NCBI GenBank assembly: GCA_009746045.1
Contig: RPFO01000276.1
Span: forward strand, 1,432,824-1,496,823
Source: Mesostigma viride
Lineage: Eukaryota; Streptophyta; Mesostigmatophyceae; Mesostigmatales; Mesostigmataceae
Reading direction: 5' to 3'
Length of the DNA: 64,000 bases
The notes under the pieces are model-generated. The model had not been told where the DNA came from, searched no databases, and saw only the letters and a program-made list of their open reading frames with translations. The translations under genes and the position numbers were made by a program. This document shows, one piece after another, positions 11,951 through 21,954 of the stretch; positions within the stretch are counted from its first letter, which is position 1, and every line of letters starts with the position of its first letter.

Positions 11951-12973
11951 GCGCAACCAGAAACGCCCCAAGGGGAACCGGATGCCCAGCGAGAAGTTAG
12001 ACGTCGCGCATGTACGAACGAGGTGTCGGCGGGCAGCGTCTCCGCGGATTCCCAGAGTCCGCGCCGAGAGGCTCGAACTTACTCCGAGCGGGTGGCCCGC
12101 GTGGAGGCGTCCCGCGCCCATCTACCAGAGAGGCGTGGCCCGATACCAGCGGTGGGCTTTATATCTCCCGCGCAGGGGTCGTTGATCGTACAGCCGGCGC
12201 CATGGACGGTGGGCGCTTACGTCAGTGCGTTTCCCGGCCCACAACGAGTACGCCCCTTACGCGAGTTTCGGGGTGTTCCCGTCTACATTGAACTCCCACC
12301 ACCGCCGTTCGTGGCCGTCGCCAGCGCGGACTATCACCGACCGCAACCGCTGCACTTTGAGGCAGGAACCCATGCGTATGTGGAGCGAGGCTCCATGCGC
12401 GAGCTAGTCTGTTTCGACTTGCACCCAGGGAGGGCGGCCCCGCGACCCCAGGACTGCCTCGAATCGACGCCAGAGGGTTCTGGTACGCGTTACGGCCCCA
12501 AGCGGGAGCTGCCAAAATACATGGTAGATGGTAAACCTCGAAAGGTTGACTGTCCCAAGTATGCTCCGTGCGAGGGAGAGGCATTCCTCGACTGGGTTGT
12601 GCCCAACTTTGTGAGGGCTCCGGGCTTTCGCTTCAACGCTCTCCAGGTGCGCGTCGTAGTGTTGACCATGGCGGGGGGTTTCTTTGCGGAGCATGGATGT
12701 GGGGTTATTGATTGGAACGCGGGCACAATCATGTTCACGCACCCGCAATACCTGGCCGCATTCATGTCGTACTGGCCCACCGGGACGTGGGTAGACCTCG
12801 CTCAAACGCGCGCCAACGTGAACGAATACCAGCTCGCATACAATGCGGATCACCTCGCTAATCCCGGGAAGATCCTCGAGGAAATTGGTGAGCAGGGTCG
12901 CCAGGTACTCCACGAGTATCGTCAACGGAAGGCGCGGTCGGGAGGGGTGGGCCCTAGCATTGGAGGAATGTGA
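11951..12973 (+). CDS. unknown ORF between pol and the 3' LTR
   Basis: The frame is open for 340 codons downstream of pol, where some Ty3/gypsy elements carry an extra or env-like gene. There is no ATG in its first 100-plus codons, so translation would need an upstream exon, a frameshift or a non-ATG start. An adjacent frame at 11625-11873 with an ATG could be its 5' part. The protein is Arg/Pro-rich at the N-terminus. It then has a more globular part, with FLDWVVPNFVRAPGFRFNAL and VVLTMAGGFFAEHGCGV, and a charged helical C-terminus. I see no signal peptide, convincing membrane segment or fusion peptide, so it does not look like an envelope protein. I do not recognise a family. The length of the open frame in a young element argues that it is or recently was coding. 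Confidence 0.55.
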   Translation, partial: AQPETPQGEPDAQREVRRRACTNEVSAGSVSADSQSPRREARTYSERVARVEASRAHLPERRGPIPAVGFISPAQGSLIVQPAPWTVGAYVSAFPGPQRVRPLREFRGVPVYIELPPPPFVAVASADYHRPQPLHFEAGTHAYVERGSMRELVCFDLHPGRAAPRPQDCLESTPEGSGTRYGPKRELPKYMVDGKPRKVDCPKYAPCEGEAFLDWVVPNFVRAPGFRFNALQVRVVVLTMAGGFFAEHGCGVIDWNAGTIMFTHPQYLAAFMSYWPTGTWVDLAQTRANVNEYQLAYNADHLANPGKILEEIGEQGRQVLHEYRQRKARSGGVGPSIGGM

Positions 12974-13904
12974 GGGTCGCGACCTCCTCATGGACAGTCT
13001 TGCAGACGGGATGACGAGTTCAGCGCTTGCGCGCGCATCTCCGCACAGGCAAGACGTGATTCAGCTTGGTGGTCCTCCCTGCATCGACCGTATTGGACAG
13101 TTCTGCACGCGAGCACCTCCCGTAGTCGCTGATGACGACTGCCGTGATCCATATTTTGGCCTTTGCTCGGCGGTGGCGTTTACAACGCTGTCACATGCTG
13201 GCGCGTGCGCGCCCCGCGGATCACTGTTGCGCACCCCAACTGTTGCGTGCCCGCCACTGTGCATGGTCGCGCGCAACATGTCTGCCACGCGCGATTATTA
13301 TCCCAGTTGTGATAAGCATCGTCGCCTGCAACCATGCATCCGGTAGTATTGGTATCGGTCGACCCCATCAATTGGGTTAATTGTCTTGCATGGCGTTGAT
13401 TGGTGTGCGCCTCTGATTCGGGTCGCTGGCGGAATTTTATATGCTGCCGCGGCCCTGCACTAGCGCGGTCGCCAGGGAGGGCAGCGGTGAGAGGGAAATT
13501 AATTGATGGATTTGTGGGAAGTGGGGGAGATTCCAGGAAGGATTATGGGGGTTCCTGTTCCTGCTGTTCCAGTCCAGAGATCCAGAGTCCAGTCACATTG
13601 CCCTCATGAATTGCAACGGGATGGCGACAGCATCCCATCGGCTATCAAGGAATTGTCCTTGTGTGGCAACGCCGGGGAGAATTGGCTTTACTAACCCGCT
13701 GGCGAACAGGGGTTGGGACATAGTATCCCCATGGCCGATTTTGTACTATTGTTCTCTATAGCTGACTGCCCAGCCTGGGCAATTGTCGCTTTTGTGTGTT
13801 GCTTGTTTTGCTTGCAAGAGCTTCTTTTTTTTCTTGTTTGTTTGTTTGTGTTAATTGTCTTGTTGCGTGCGCCCCAAGCCTGGACGATATAGCTATCGTC
13901 CCCT

Positions 13905-13918
13905 GGGGAAGGGAGGAG
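13905..13918 (+). other. polypurine tract before the 3' LTR
   Basis: The purine run GGGGAAGGGAGGAG abuts the first base of the 3' LTR, the expected place for the plus-strand primer. Confidence 0.75.
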
Positions 13919-14586
13919 TGTTACGGCCCAGACCTTTGTATGGGCGTAACAATGCCTTCAATAAATAAGTCGAAAGTCATTTGTTATTCGTTTGGGACTT
14001 TCGATAGCTCGCTTTCATAGTCCGCCGGACTATAGGACTCAGTTCGGGACTTATTTGGGAATTTGTCCTAAGTTCGGGACTTGTGTGTGTTTATTTGGTA
14101 CTTTGTATGTTCCGGACCAGTTATTTTGGGCCTAGCCAGAAGTACGAGATCTTCTAGGGGCCGGACCGGCCCTAGACGTCAGACAGAACCTATTGGGGCT
14201 TGACGGCAGTATCTGGAAGATCGGCGCGCATGTCGGCGCGCCTGCACACCAACTTGCCAGCTTGGTAGCGCAGCTAGGTGAAATTGGTCTGTGGACGATG
14301 GACTCTCTCTCTTTGGTTTGATGATTAATGAAACGAGTGTTGACGACTCTCTCAGACCAAGGGGCACTAATCCGGATGTCATTTGCCTCATGACATGCCG
14401 TGTTATATAGCTAGATTAATTAATCAAGCTATAAGGCCTAGCTGAGGACAAACCGCTGCTCAGTTAGTCAATTTACTGCGATCTTTGCTTGCTATCGCGG
14501 TACGCGGATGCGCGGCTATGCCGGCTTATTAAACTGCACCTTATACTAGATTAGATCTTTCGCACCGTCCGGCACGGGACGTAACA
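13919..14586 (+). repeat. 3' LTR of the chromovirus
   Basis: This 668-bp near-identical copy of the 5' LTR ends at GTAACA and is followed at once by the AAAGC target copy. Differences from the 5' LTR are scattered single bases, for example at the start of the TCAGTTCGGG and GTCAGACAG stretches. Confidence 0.95.
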
Positions 14587-14859
14587 AAAGCCTAGTGTAC
14601 TGCGAGGCCGCAAGGGTGTGCCCTTATACCGGGCTCCCTCCGTGGATGGGGAGGTCGATGGCCAGCGCTTCGTTTAGGCTTTTTTCCACACTGAGGCGGC
14701 GCCGTGCCGGCAACTATTTCACATGGACGGTGGCCGGCGAAGGCCGGCAAGTTGCTACTACTAAAAAATTGTTGAAATGAGTTTTTACTAAGCTTTCGCC
14801 ACTAAAGATTCTCTGCTGCTTATGTGCGGCGTGGGACACAACAACAACAACCTACAACT
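14587..14859. other. spacer without a recognised gene
   Basis: It contains a segment (about 14812-14845: TCTCTGCTGC, then a short (CAA)n run) that recurs at about 44615-44665 next to the other end of the transposon-rich region. That suggests a dispersed repeat, but its identity is unclear. Confidence 0.35.
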
Positions 14860-14959
14860 AAGCTAGTTTTCGCTGTTCGCACGCCTCGATCCGCGGACAC
14901 TGGTCATATAACCCGGCAGCGAGGGACTAAAACTGTTGTGTGATGCAACCGTACATAAT

Positions 14960-15551
14960 ATGCCCCCGCTATATAAGTACCGGGACCCCCATGGATGTTG
15001 CACTAAGAATTTAGCCATGCTATGCCTATGCAGAGAGATGCTCTCTGTCGAGAAGCCATGCCCTAGCTCTTGTATAGCCATGATGATATTCCCCAGGCCT
15101 ATGACGGGCTCCCCTTAAGTTAGCTGGGCGTTGCCCGCGAGACTCTGGGTGGTGCAGGTGCCCTAGTGCACCTAGAGCAAGTGTTGTTTACATTCCAACC
15201 CTTGCAGGAAGTAGCTTAGAATGTATTATAGGCCATGCCCCTTCTCTGGGCTATTAATTAATTAATTAGGAACATCACTCCGTTGGGAGTAAATGTAGCA
15301 CATATCCCTGAGAAGGGGCATATGGCGCTTTTATAATACATCCTAGGCTACTTCATGCAAGGGTGGGAATGTAAGCTATACCCTTGCTCTAGGTGCACCA
15401 GGGCACCCGCACCCTCATGGTCTATCACGCTATGCCCAGAGCGCTATAAGGGGGAGCATGCCATGTGGGGGAAGATCATCATGGCTATACAAGGGCGAGG
15501 GCATGGCTTCTCAACAGAGAGCATCTCTCTGCAGACATGCATATGCATTAA
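14960..15551. repeat. inverted pair of LINE 3' tails
   Basis: About 14960-15250 reads as a LINE 3' region in plus orientation; about 15252-15551 is the same region in minus orientation. Together they form a near-palindrome centred near 15280 (compare CCTTGCAGGAAGTAGC near 15205 with GCTACTTCATGCAAGG near 15350). The minus copy ends in TTAATTAATTAATTAA. The tail stem-loop is at 15277-15290. Insertion of one tail into a sibling, or twin-priming inversion, would both explain this. Confidence 0.7.
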
Positions 15552-15552
15552 G

Positions 15553-16375
15553 TTAATTAATTAATTAGAAACATAACTCCGTTGGGAGTACATGTAGCAC
15601 ATATGGATCCTGAGAGGGGGCATATGGCTTTTAATACATTCTGGGCTACTTCCTGCAAGGGTGGGAATGTACGTAAGCAACAATGATGCACTTGCTCTAG
15701 GTGCACCAAGGCACCTGCACCCTCATGATCTTCACACTATGCCCGGCAGCTAAGGGGGAGTATGTCATGGGGGGGAAGATCATCATGGCTATACAAGGGC
15801 TAGGGCAGGGCTTCTCGACAGAGAGCATCTCTCTGCACTGCATATAGCATGGCTAAATTCTTAATGCGACATCCATGGGGGTCCCATTATAGGCAGGGCG
15901 TGGCTAAATTCTGAAGGCATCATCCATGGGGCCGGGCCATTATGGGCGCACATGCGCGTGGGCCACTTGCAAAGGCTAAGCCTGACTAATCTACACTACT
16001 GGTATATATTCCCTAGTCTGAGGTGGCAGGGGGGCGGGCCTGACAGGGCTTGTGGTCGATCAGGCGTGGATGACCGCCCCCCTCCAGTATACCGGCTTCC
16101 CCCGCGCGCTCTGCCGGAGCTGAAGGTATAGGTCGGCCATGCATAGCTCGCGTCGCCGCTGTTGCTGGGCCGCCTGGGCCAGGGTCAAGTCGTCGTCCAG
16201 CGTGAAGCGAGTCCTCGAGAGCTTCTTGCGGCATTTAAGGAACGACAGCTTGTTGTCCGCCATGAGCACGGGTGAGGAGCACGGGTGCCGGGCCAGCCAG
16301 CCTTCCCCCGCGCGCGGGGGAGGCGGACAGCCGACATGTCCAGCTCACCAGTGAGTAGCATGGGGGCAATGCATA
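15553..16375 (-). pseudogene. LINE fragment: end of ORF1 and 3' untranslated region
   Basis: Frames in 16375-16013 (minus) resemble the C-terminal part of the intact ORF1 at 20266-21661: a TLDDDLTLAQAAQQQRRREL segment, then KPVYWRG and DHKP. Several frame breaks are present. The 3' region runs to a (TTAA)n tail at 15553 with the conserved stem-loop at 15576-15589. The end-of-ORF1 plus 3' UTR segment is repeated almost in tandem at about 16380-16806. Confidence 0.7.
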
Positions 16376-19300
16376 GGCATAGCATGGCTAAATTCTTAAT
16401 GCAACATCCATGGGGGTCCCATTATAGGCATGGCTTGGCTAAATTCTGAAGGCAACATCCATGGGGGCCATTAAATGGGCGCACATGATGCGCGTGGGCC
16501 GCATGCTAGGCTAAGCCTGACTAATCTACACTATACTGCCAGGTATGGATTCGATCCCTAGTCTGCATGAGGTGGCAGGAGGGGGCTGCCAGGGCTTGTG
16601 GTCAACGTGGATGACCGCCCGGCCCCCTCCAGTATACCGGCTTCCCCCCTGCGCTCTGCCGGAGCTGAAGGTATAGGTCGGCCATAGCTCGCGTCGCCGA
16701 GCGCTGTTGCTGGGCCAGGGCCTCAAGTCGTCGTCCAGCGTGAAGCGATCGAGTCCTCGAGAGCTTCTTGCGGCATTTAATCGAACGCCAGCTTGTCCGC
16801 CATGTACTTAACCCCTAAATGGTCTTGCTGCCGATTTTCCGCCAAAAAGTGACTTACAGCCGATTTGTCGGCACCTACTCGGGGGACCAGTTTGCGAGAA
16901 TACTAATGGGAATTAGGAAACGTTTAGCTGAGAAGAATGAAAGTTTATAAGTTTCTCCAGAACATGATACTAGGGTTTGCTATATTTTGACCAAGTTTAA
17001 CAGGTGTTCCAGACCGTCAAAGTACAAGGGGTCAGGGTACTTTTTCACGTACAACGTGCATTCCGGAAAACGACGACCTGGCCATGGCGGCTTGCGCCCA
17101 CGCATGGCATTTACGTTTGCGTTCGAATTTTCTGGCCAAACTTAGGATATTGATTTTATACGTCCTAAAGATCATACAGGCCAATTTTTGGTTCGCGGGA
17201 ATGCCATTTGATAGGTGTCGGCAGCGTTCTTGCTGGAAAAAACTGCGATCAGGCCGGACGATAGAAACGTTGACAGCAATACCTTTCCGGCGTATTTTAA
17301 AGGATATATCGGTTTCTTTGTACTTTTTATGATACATATTAGTCGTAAACGTGCAAGGGTGGCCAGAAATCGCCGAATCCAGCGACCATGCTGCACAACT
17401 TTGGTGTGCCGAAATGCGCCATTTTGCGGCCACCGCCTGGGCCAAGGTAACGCCATCCATGCCTGGTAAAGCTTAAGCATCGTTTTCCTATCGATGTTTG
17501 ACGTTTATATATACGTTCTAGCTTGTGTAGCACATTCTTTTTGCATTATTCATGCTCTTTCTTGACCCTGGCCTGGCCCCTTTCTAAAACACCCTTCTTA
17601 GATGCTTCCCTCAGTCAGTTGACCTGCCACAGGGTGATGGTGATAAGTTTTAGAGGCTGTATGGGTTTGAATCCCTCCATATATGTTTGTTATACATTTC
17701 CCACACACATATTGCATGAGTGTGAGGCAGTTGGCTGGTCTCTGTGGCATCATCAAGCATGTAACCGGTGAGTAGAAGCTTCCCATTGACAGCATGTGCC
17801 ACCAGGTGTGCTGGCCATCACCTGGCAAGCTATATCAGCTTAGGCCTAGTTTATCCTTGCTAGGGCAGGCTGAAATAGGCTTAAAATCACTAGTTTGTTG
17901 GTGGCTGCCTCCTAGAATGCATGCCTTGCGTAGGGTATCCGTACCACGTTACCTACGTGCATGGACAAGGTGGCACCTGCACATAGGTGCCATGTAAGGG
18001 CAGTGTGATGATGCAGTTATGTTTCCCCATAATTGTGGAAGGGAAATGTATTGTTTGGCATGGTTGGGGGCCATATTAGTAGGTATTAGTAGGTAGTATG
18101 CCCACTCCTACCCCCTTGGTTGCTTTTTACCAACGGTACCCCTATGGGCTGTACTGGGTGTAACTGCTGGTATACCCACCCAAATGATGACCCCAATGGC
18201 TCAAACTGTTCAGCTACTAATTGTTTATCATCCCTGAAGTGGTAGGTGCCTAGCTCTTACAACATAATTCAAAATGCACATTCTACCAAAAATGAAAACG
18301 CTCGTCTTGACCCCCCTGACTTTGACGGCAGTTATACATGGCCTACGATGAATATATGTGAGGTTGTGATATATCATGGCTTAGGGCAACTCATGGACAT
18401 GCTTGCCCCCCAAGGACAGCCATTGGATATTGCTAGGTTGTACAGGGGCTGGTTTACAAAATAGGTGAGTTACTGCCGATTTATCGGCAGCATTTCCGCC
18501 CATTTAGGGGTTAAAGGTGAGGATCACTGGTGCCGGGCCAGCCTTCCCCCGCGCGCGGGGGAGGCGGACAGCCGACATGTCCAGCTCACCAGTGAGTAGC
18601 ATGGGGGCAAAAATGTCGCGCTTAAATGCCGCAAGAAGGCTCGTGGAGGTCTCTGTCACCTCAGTGCCGGCTGGTCGAAGTGCGTGACGATGATATTGTG
18701 GCTGCGACGGGCGATGTCGGCTTCCTCGCGAAGGTCGAGGGCTTGTTGCTTGAGTTGTGCCGAGATGCATGGTGGAGGTGCATGGTGGAGGTGGTGTGCT
18801 GCTTATTAAGCAAGTCCGCCCAGGTGGAGGGAGCATCGCCGGCCGGGCCAGCAGGCGCCGGCTGGGCGGCGATGTCCTTCACCGCCTGGGCGGTGAGGCC
18901 GGCGGTGTCATGCAAGCTCTCAAGGGCGGCACCTGGCCGTGGCTTGAAGGCGTAGGTCGAGGTCGAGGAGCTGGGCTTTGATGTCGGCAGTGGAGGCGGA
19001 AATGGCAGTGGAGGTGGCGGTGAGGTGAGGAAGTTCAGCAGCCAGCGGGCCACCAATTGCTGCGACGTCAGCAGCAAGGGGGGTCACGTGCTGCTGAAAG
19101 GCTTCCATGAGGATGGAACGGAGGGTGGGGGCGGAGATGGATGGAGCCCAGATCTCGCCGTCAGAGCGCTGGAGAAGGGAGTAATTGAGGATGGCGTGCT
19201 GGAGCTGGGGGCGGGGGCAGCCAAACAGCATGCCGTGGGCGGTCCAGCGGCTGCCGTTGCTGCCGAGGAGGCGATCTTGGTCGTAGAGATGGAGGCACAG

Positions 19301-19740
19301 GTCGTAAAGCGAGGCGTAGTCCCCGTAGAAGATGCAGTGCAGAGCATCGGACGGAGACATGTTGGTCCAGTCGTGATCATCGACCTGGAAAGGTTGGGGC
19401 CGAAAGCGCGGTTCAGAGGGGCGGGACCCTCCTGTTTTGTCGGCTGAGCGGGTGCGTTTCGGGTCAGGCGATGCCGATGGCGAGGCATTAAGCCCGGGAG
19501 GTTGCTGGGCGACCACCAGTGCACGACTAGTGTCACCGCTGCCTGCCGGACCGGAGAGCGAAGCTGCAGCCTGAGCTGCAGAATTTTCATGGCCGAGCGC
19601 ATCGGCCAAACTGTGTTGCGTCAAAGGACGTTTGCTCGTCATATATTGCGTTTTAGATTCGGAAAATTATATCAGCATGTGCGCCTTAGAAAGACGAAGC
19701 GATAGTGATATTCACGGCTAAATTCGGTGAGCACTCAAAC
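16376..19740 (-). pseudogene. LINE ORF1 copy, frameshifted and split by a TTAA element
   Basis: The 5' part (19642 down to about 18660) encodes an N-terminus like the other ORF1 copy (MTSKRPLTQHSLADALG, then a Pro/Ser-rich stretch and a DDHDWTNMSPSDALHC segment) and breaks frame repeatedly after residue about 215. The C-terminal part lies at 16806-16530 on the far side of the 16812-18510 insertion. The junction agrees with the uninterrupted relative at 16260-16375, where the bases on each side of the TTAA are contiguous. ORF1 proteins of L1-type LINEs are RNA-binding chaperones of the retrotransposition particle. Confidence 0.75.
16812..18510. mobile_element. piggyBac-like TTAA element, non-autonomous copy
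   Basis: Ends are CCCCTAAATGG and its inverted copy CCATTTAGGGG, each flanked by TTAA (16808-16811 and 18511-18514). A TTAA target plus ends starting with CCC is the piggyBac signature. A GCCGAT(T)TNTCGGC motif sits just inside both ends. Length is 1699 bp. I see no piggyBac transposase. A 142-codon frame on the minus strand (17032-17460) is conserved in the second copy at 43168-43596. All five base changes there alter the amino acid, which argues against protein-level constraint. The element is in reverse orientation relative to the 26438-43817 copy. Confidence 0.8.
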
Positions 19741-19837
19741 GTGAAAGTTATGAGCTCCGCCGTCAGCCATGCCTACCTCGTGGCTCGTGGCTCGTGGCTA
19801 GGGAGGAAATGGGCTATATGTGCTCAAGGGCTATTAA

Positions 19838-21853
19838 TTAATTAATTAATTAATTAAACTCGTGCTCCCGTTGGGGAGTCACGGAGCACCGAAGTGCTTT
19901 TAATCCCTGTGTGTGCACTTAGTACAGGAGAAAGGGCAGAGACCCCCAGTCTCCTTCATGCCAAAGGCATGCCACAGCTGCAATCGGGCGCGGCTAGCTA
20001 AAAGGACAGGCTAACGATCCGGCAAACTGTGGGTGCAATAAGACCCATGTGAGCATATCATAGCAAGGAGCGTGGGCAAGTAATCTGAACATAGCCAGGG
20101 CGTAGCATGGCTGTACTAGGACTAGGCTAAGGCTATGGCTGGTTGTGTACCGTGCGTTGGCGGCACGTGACTAGGTGTGTTCGGGCACAGCTATAGGCAA
20201 CATTCTAGGCATGGCTGCCTTAGCGGCAGTGACGCCAATGGTTACAAGCTAGGGCTATTGCTATTCTAGCCCGCTGGGGGCGTCCACATCTTGTGGTTGA
20301 TCATCAGGTCCCCGCCCCTCCAGTACACCTTGGGCTTCTGGGGGTCCTGCTTATGGCGGAGGTATTCCGGCCACAGGTCGCGTCGCTGCTGTTGCTGAGC
20401 GGGGGTGAGGTCGTCATCCAGCGTCCAGGTGAGGTCGTGCAACCGCTTGCGACGAGAGAGGAACCGCTGCTTATCCTCAGGGGAGGGGAAGGTGAGTAGG
20501 ACTGGTGGGCCGGGAGCCGCCTTGTCCCGTGAGTGGGGAAGGCGGTGGCACCCACGCAGTTCTACCTCACCTACCAGGCCCATGAGGGTAAGAAGCTGGT
20601 TCTTGAGCTCGTCAGCAAGAGAGGTTGACGTCTCACCTGGCTTCTGGGGGAAGCGACGTAGCACCACTCGGCACTCGCGGCGAGCGCGGTCGGTGACCTC
20701 CCGTTGCTGGGCCTGGCGGTGGTCCTCCAGCTCCTGGAGCTTTGTGGCGATGGCGTCGGTGGTGGAGGCGGTCGCTGACCGCAGCAGGTCCGCGTAGGAG
20801 AGCGGCGGGAGGTCGCCAGCATCCTGCCGGGGTGGCTGGGATGCAATGGTGGCCGTCTGCTCCGCTATCTTGGGGACCTGTGTGGCCAGGGCCTCGGTGT
20901 GGGCGGTGATGGCCTCAAGCTTCTTCAGGAGCACGCCACACTTGCCCTCCACCTGGTTAAGGCGAGAGACAAGTGCAGCATGCGTTTCCGAAGCCTGCGC
21001 CGCGGTGTGTAGCGCCGTGAACTGGGGTTGTAGCTTGTGGACGACCTTGGTTTCCACGTTGGAGACCCGGGCTTCCGCCGTGAGTGAGCGTTGTGTTCAG
21101 CGAGGTCAGCTTCTCGGCCATCTGCCAGGTCACGTGCTCCTCCAGCACTGCTCGGATGTCATCCTTGCAGAGGGAGGAAGCCGATGTGGCTGTCGGCTGC
21201 GCAGGCTGGGCTGGGGCGCGGATGTTGGTGGCGATTTGGTCCAGGGGTAGCTGGAAGAAGCTGCACAGGATAGCGAGGCGGTGGTCTCCCCTGTTAAAGA
21301 ACCTCTCCAGGTTCTCGGCGGGGATTGGCCCTGTGCACCCATGGAGCTTGCGTTCCTGTGCTAAGTAACGCACGATTGCGGCGCATTCTGCTGTGGTAAG
21401 CTGCAGCCAGTGCAGAAAAGAAAAAAGGCGGTCGTTATCGGGTAGCCACTGTCGCCATTTGTGGTCGTGGCAGGGTTTCTTGGGCTCGGGCGAGGCGCTG
21501 GGCGATGGGTTTGCTGGCGGTGGGTTGGCAGGCCCAGACGGCTGGTTGGCGGGTAAGCCTGGCGGCTGAACGATGGCGAGGGCGCGGAGAGGGTTGGGCT
21601 GGGCGCTGGGAAGCTGTGCCAGCTCCTTTTCCAGCCCTCGTTTTGCTTTGGTAGTCGTCATAACTGGTCACGTGCGTAACTTTGTCTATACTGCGTGGCA
21701 GCCGTAACCGTTTATACTGGCAAGTGCGTCTTAGAAAGGCGCATCGAATGCAAGTGGTCTGACCGAATTTGGGGCTCAGACGCAAAAGATCTGAACTCCG
21801 CCGTCAGCCATACCGCCGTCAGCCATTTTCGTTCTTTTCGTGCCACTATCCTA
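19838..21853 (-). mobile_element. LINE copy with ORF1, lacking ORF2
   Basis: On the minus strand this runs from a 5' region abutting a (CCAT)n array through ORF1 (20266-21661) to a 3' UTR and a tail of six TTAA units at about 19830-19857. The 3' UTR (19858-20125) is repeated at 35462-35728. The tail stem-loop is CTCCC-GTTG-GGGAG as read on the plus strand, 19865-19878. No reverse transcriptase is present between ORF1 and the tail, so this copy is either internally deleted or a natural non-autonomous form. Confidence 0.75.
20266..21661 (-). pseudogene. LINE ORF1 protein (L1-type RNA-binding), one frameshift
   Basis: This is about 465 residues, starting MTTTKAKRGLEKELAQLP. The N-terminal third is Pro/Ala-rich. 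A DNRLFSFLHWLQLT segment follows, then a coiled-coil-like heptad region around ALVSRLNQVEGKCGVLLKKL. Next is an RRM-like part (ECRVVLRRFPQK, then PGPPVLLTFPSPEDKQRFL) and the basic C-terminal domain (LTPAQQQQRRDLWPEYLRHK, then KPKVYWRGGDLM). The layout matches L1 ORF1p: trimeric coiled coil, RRM and CTD, an RNA chaperone. One frameshift lies near 21080, after AEKLTSLNTTLT. The related copy at 18513-19642 is much more decayed. Confidence 0.8.
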
Positions 21854-21954
21854 GATGGATGGATGGATGGATGGATGGATGGATGGATGGATGGATGGAT
21901 GGATGGATGGATGGATGGATGGATGGATGGATGGATGGATGGATGGATGGATGG
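21854..21954. repeat. (ATGG)n microsatellite
   Basis: A perfect 4-bp array of about 25 units directly abuts the 5' end of the LINE at 19838-21853. Confidence 0.95.

Larger units (their letters stand above)
3051..14586 (+). mobile_element. Ty3/gypsy LTR retrotransposon (chromovirus), complete with both LTRs
   Basis: Two nearly identical LTRs (667 and 668 bp, about eight differences) begin TGTTACGG and end GTAACA. The 5-bp direct repeat AAAGC lies just outside each end (3046-3050 and 14587-14591). The order inside is LTR, primer-binding-like site, small upstream ORF with a viroplasmin-type domain, gag, protease, reverse transcriptase, RNase H, integrase, chromodomain, an extra 3' ORF, a polypurine stretch and LTR. 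Protease-RT-RNaseH-integrase order plus the chromodomain place it in the chromovirus branch of Ty3/gypsy. The near-identity of the LTRs means a fairly recent insertion. Two reading-frame breaks inside pol suggest this copy is no longer autonomous. Confidence 0.95.

Noticed and set aside
11951-12973. Retroviral envelope gene
   Set aside because: Right position, but no signal peptide, membrane anchor or fusion peptide can be seen.
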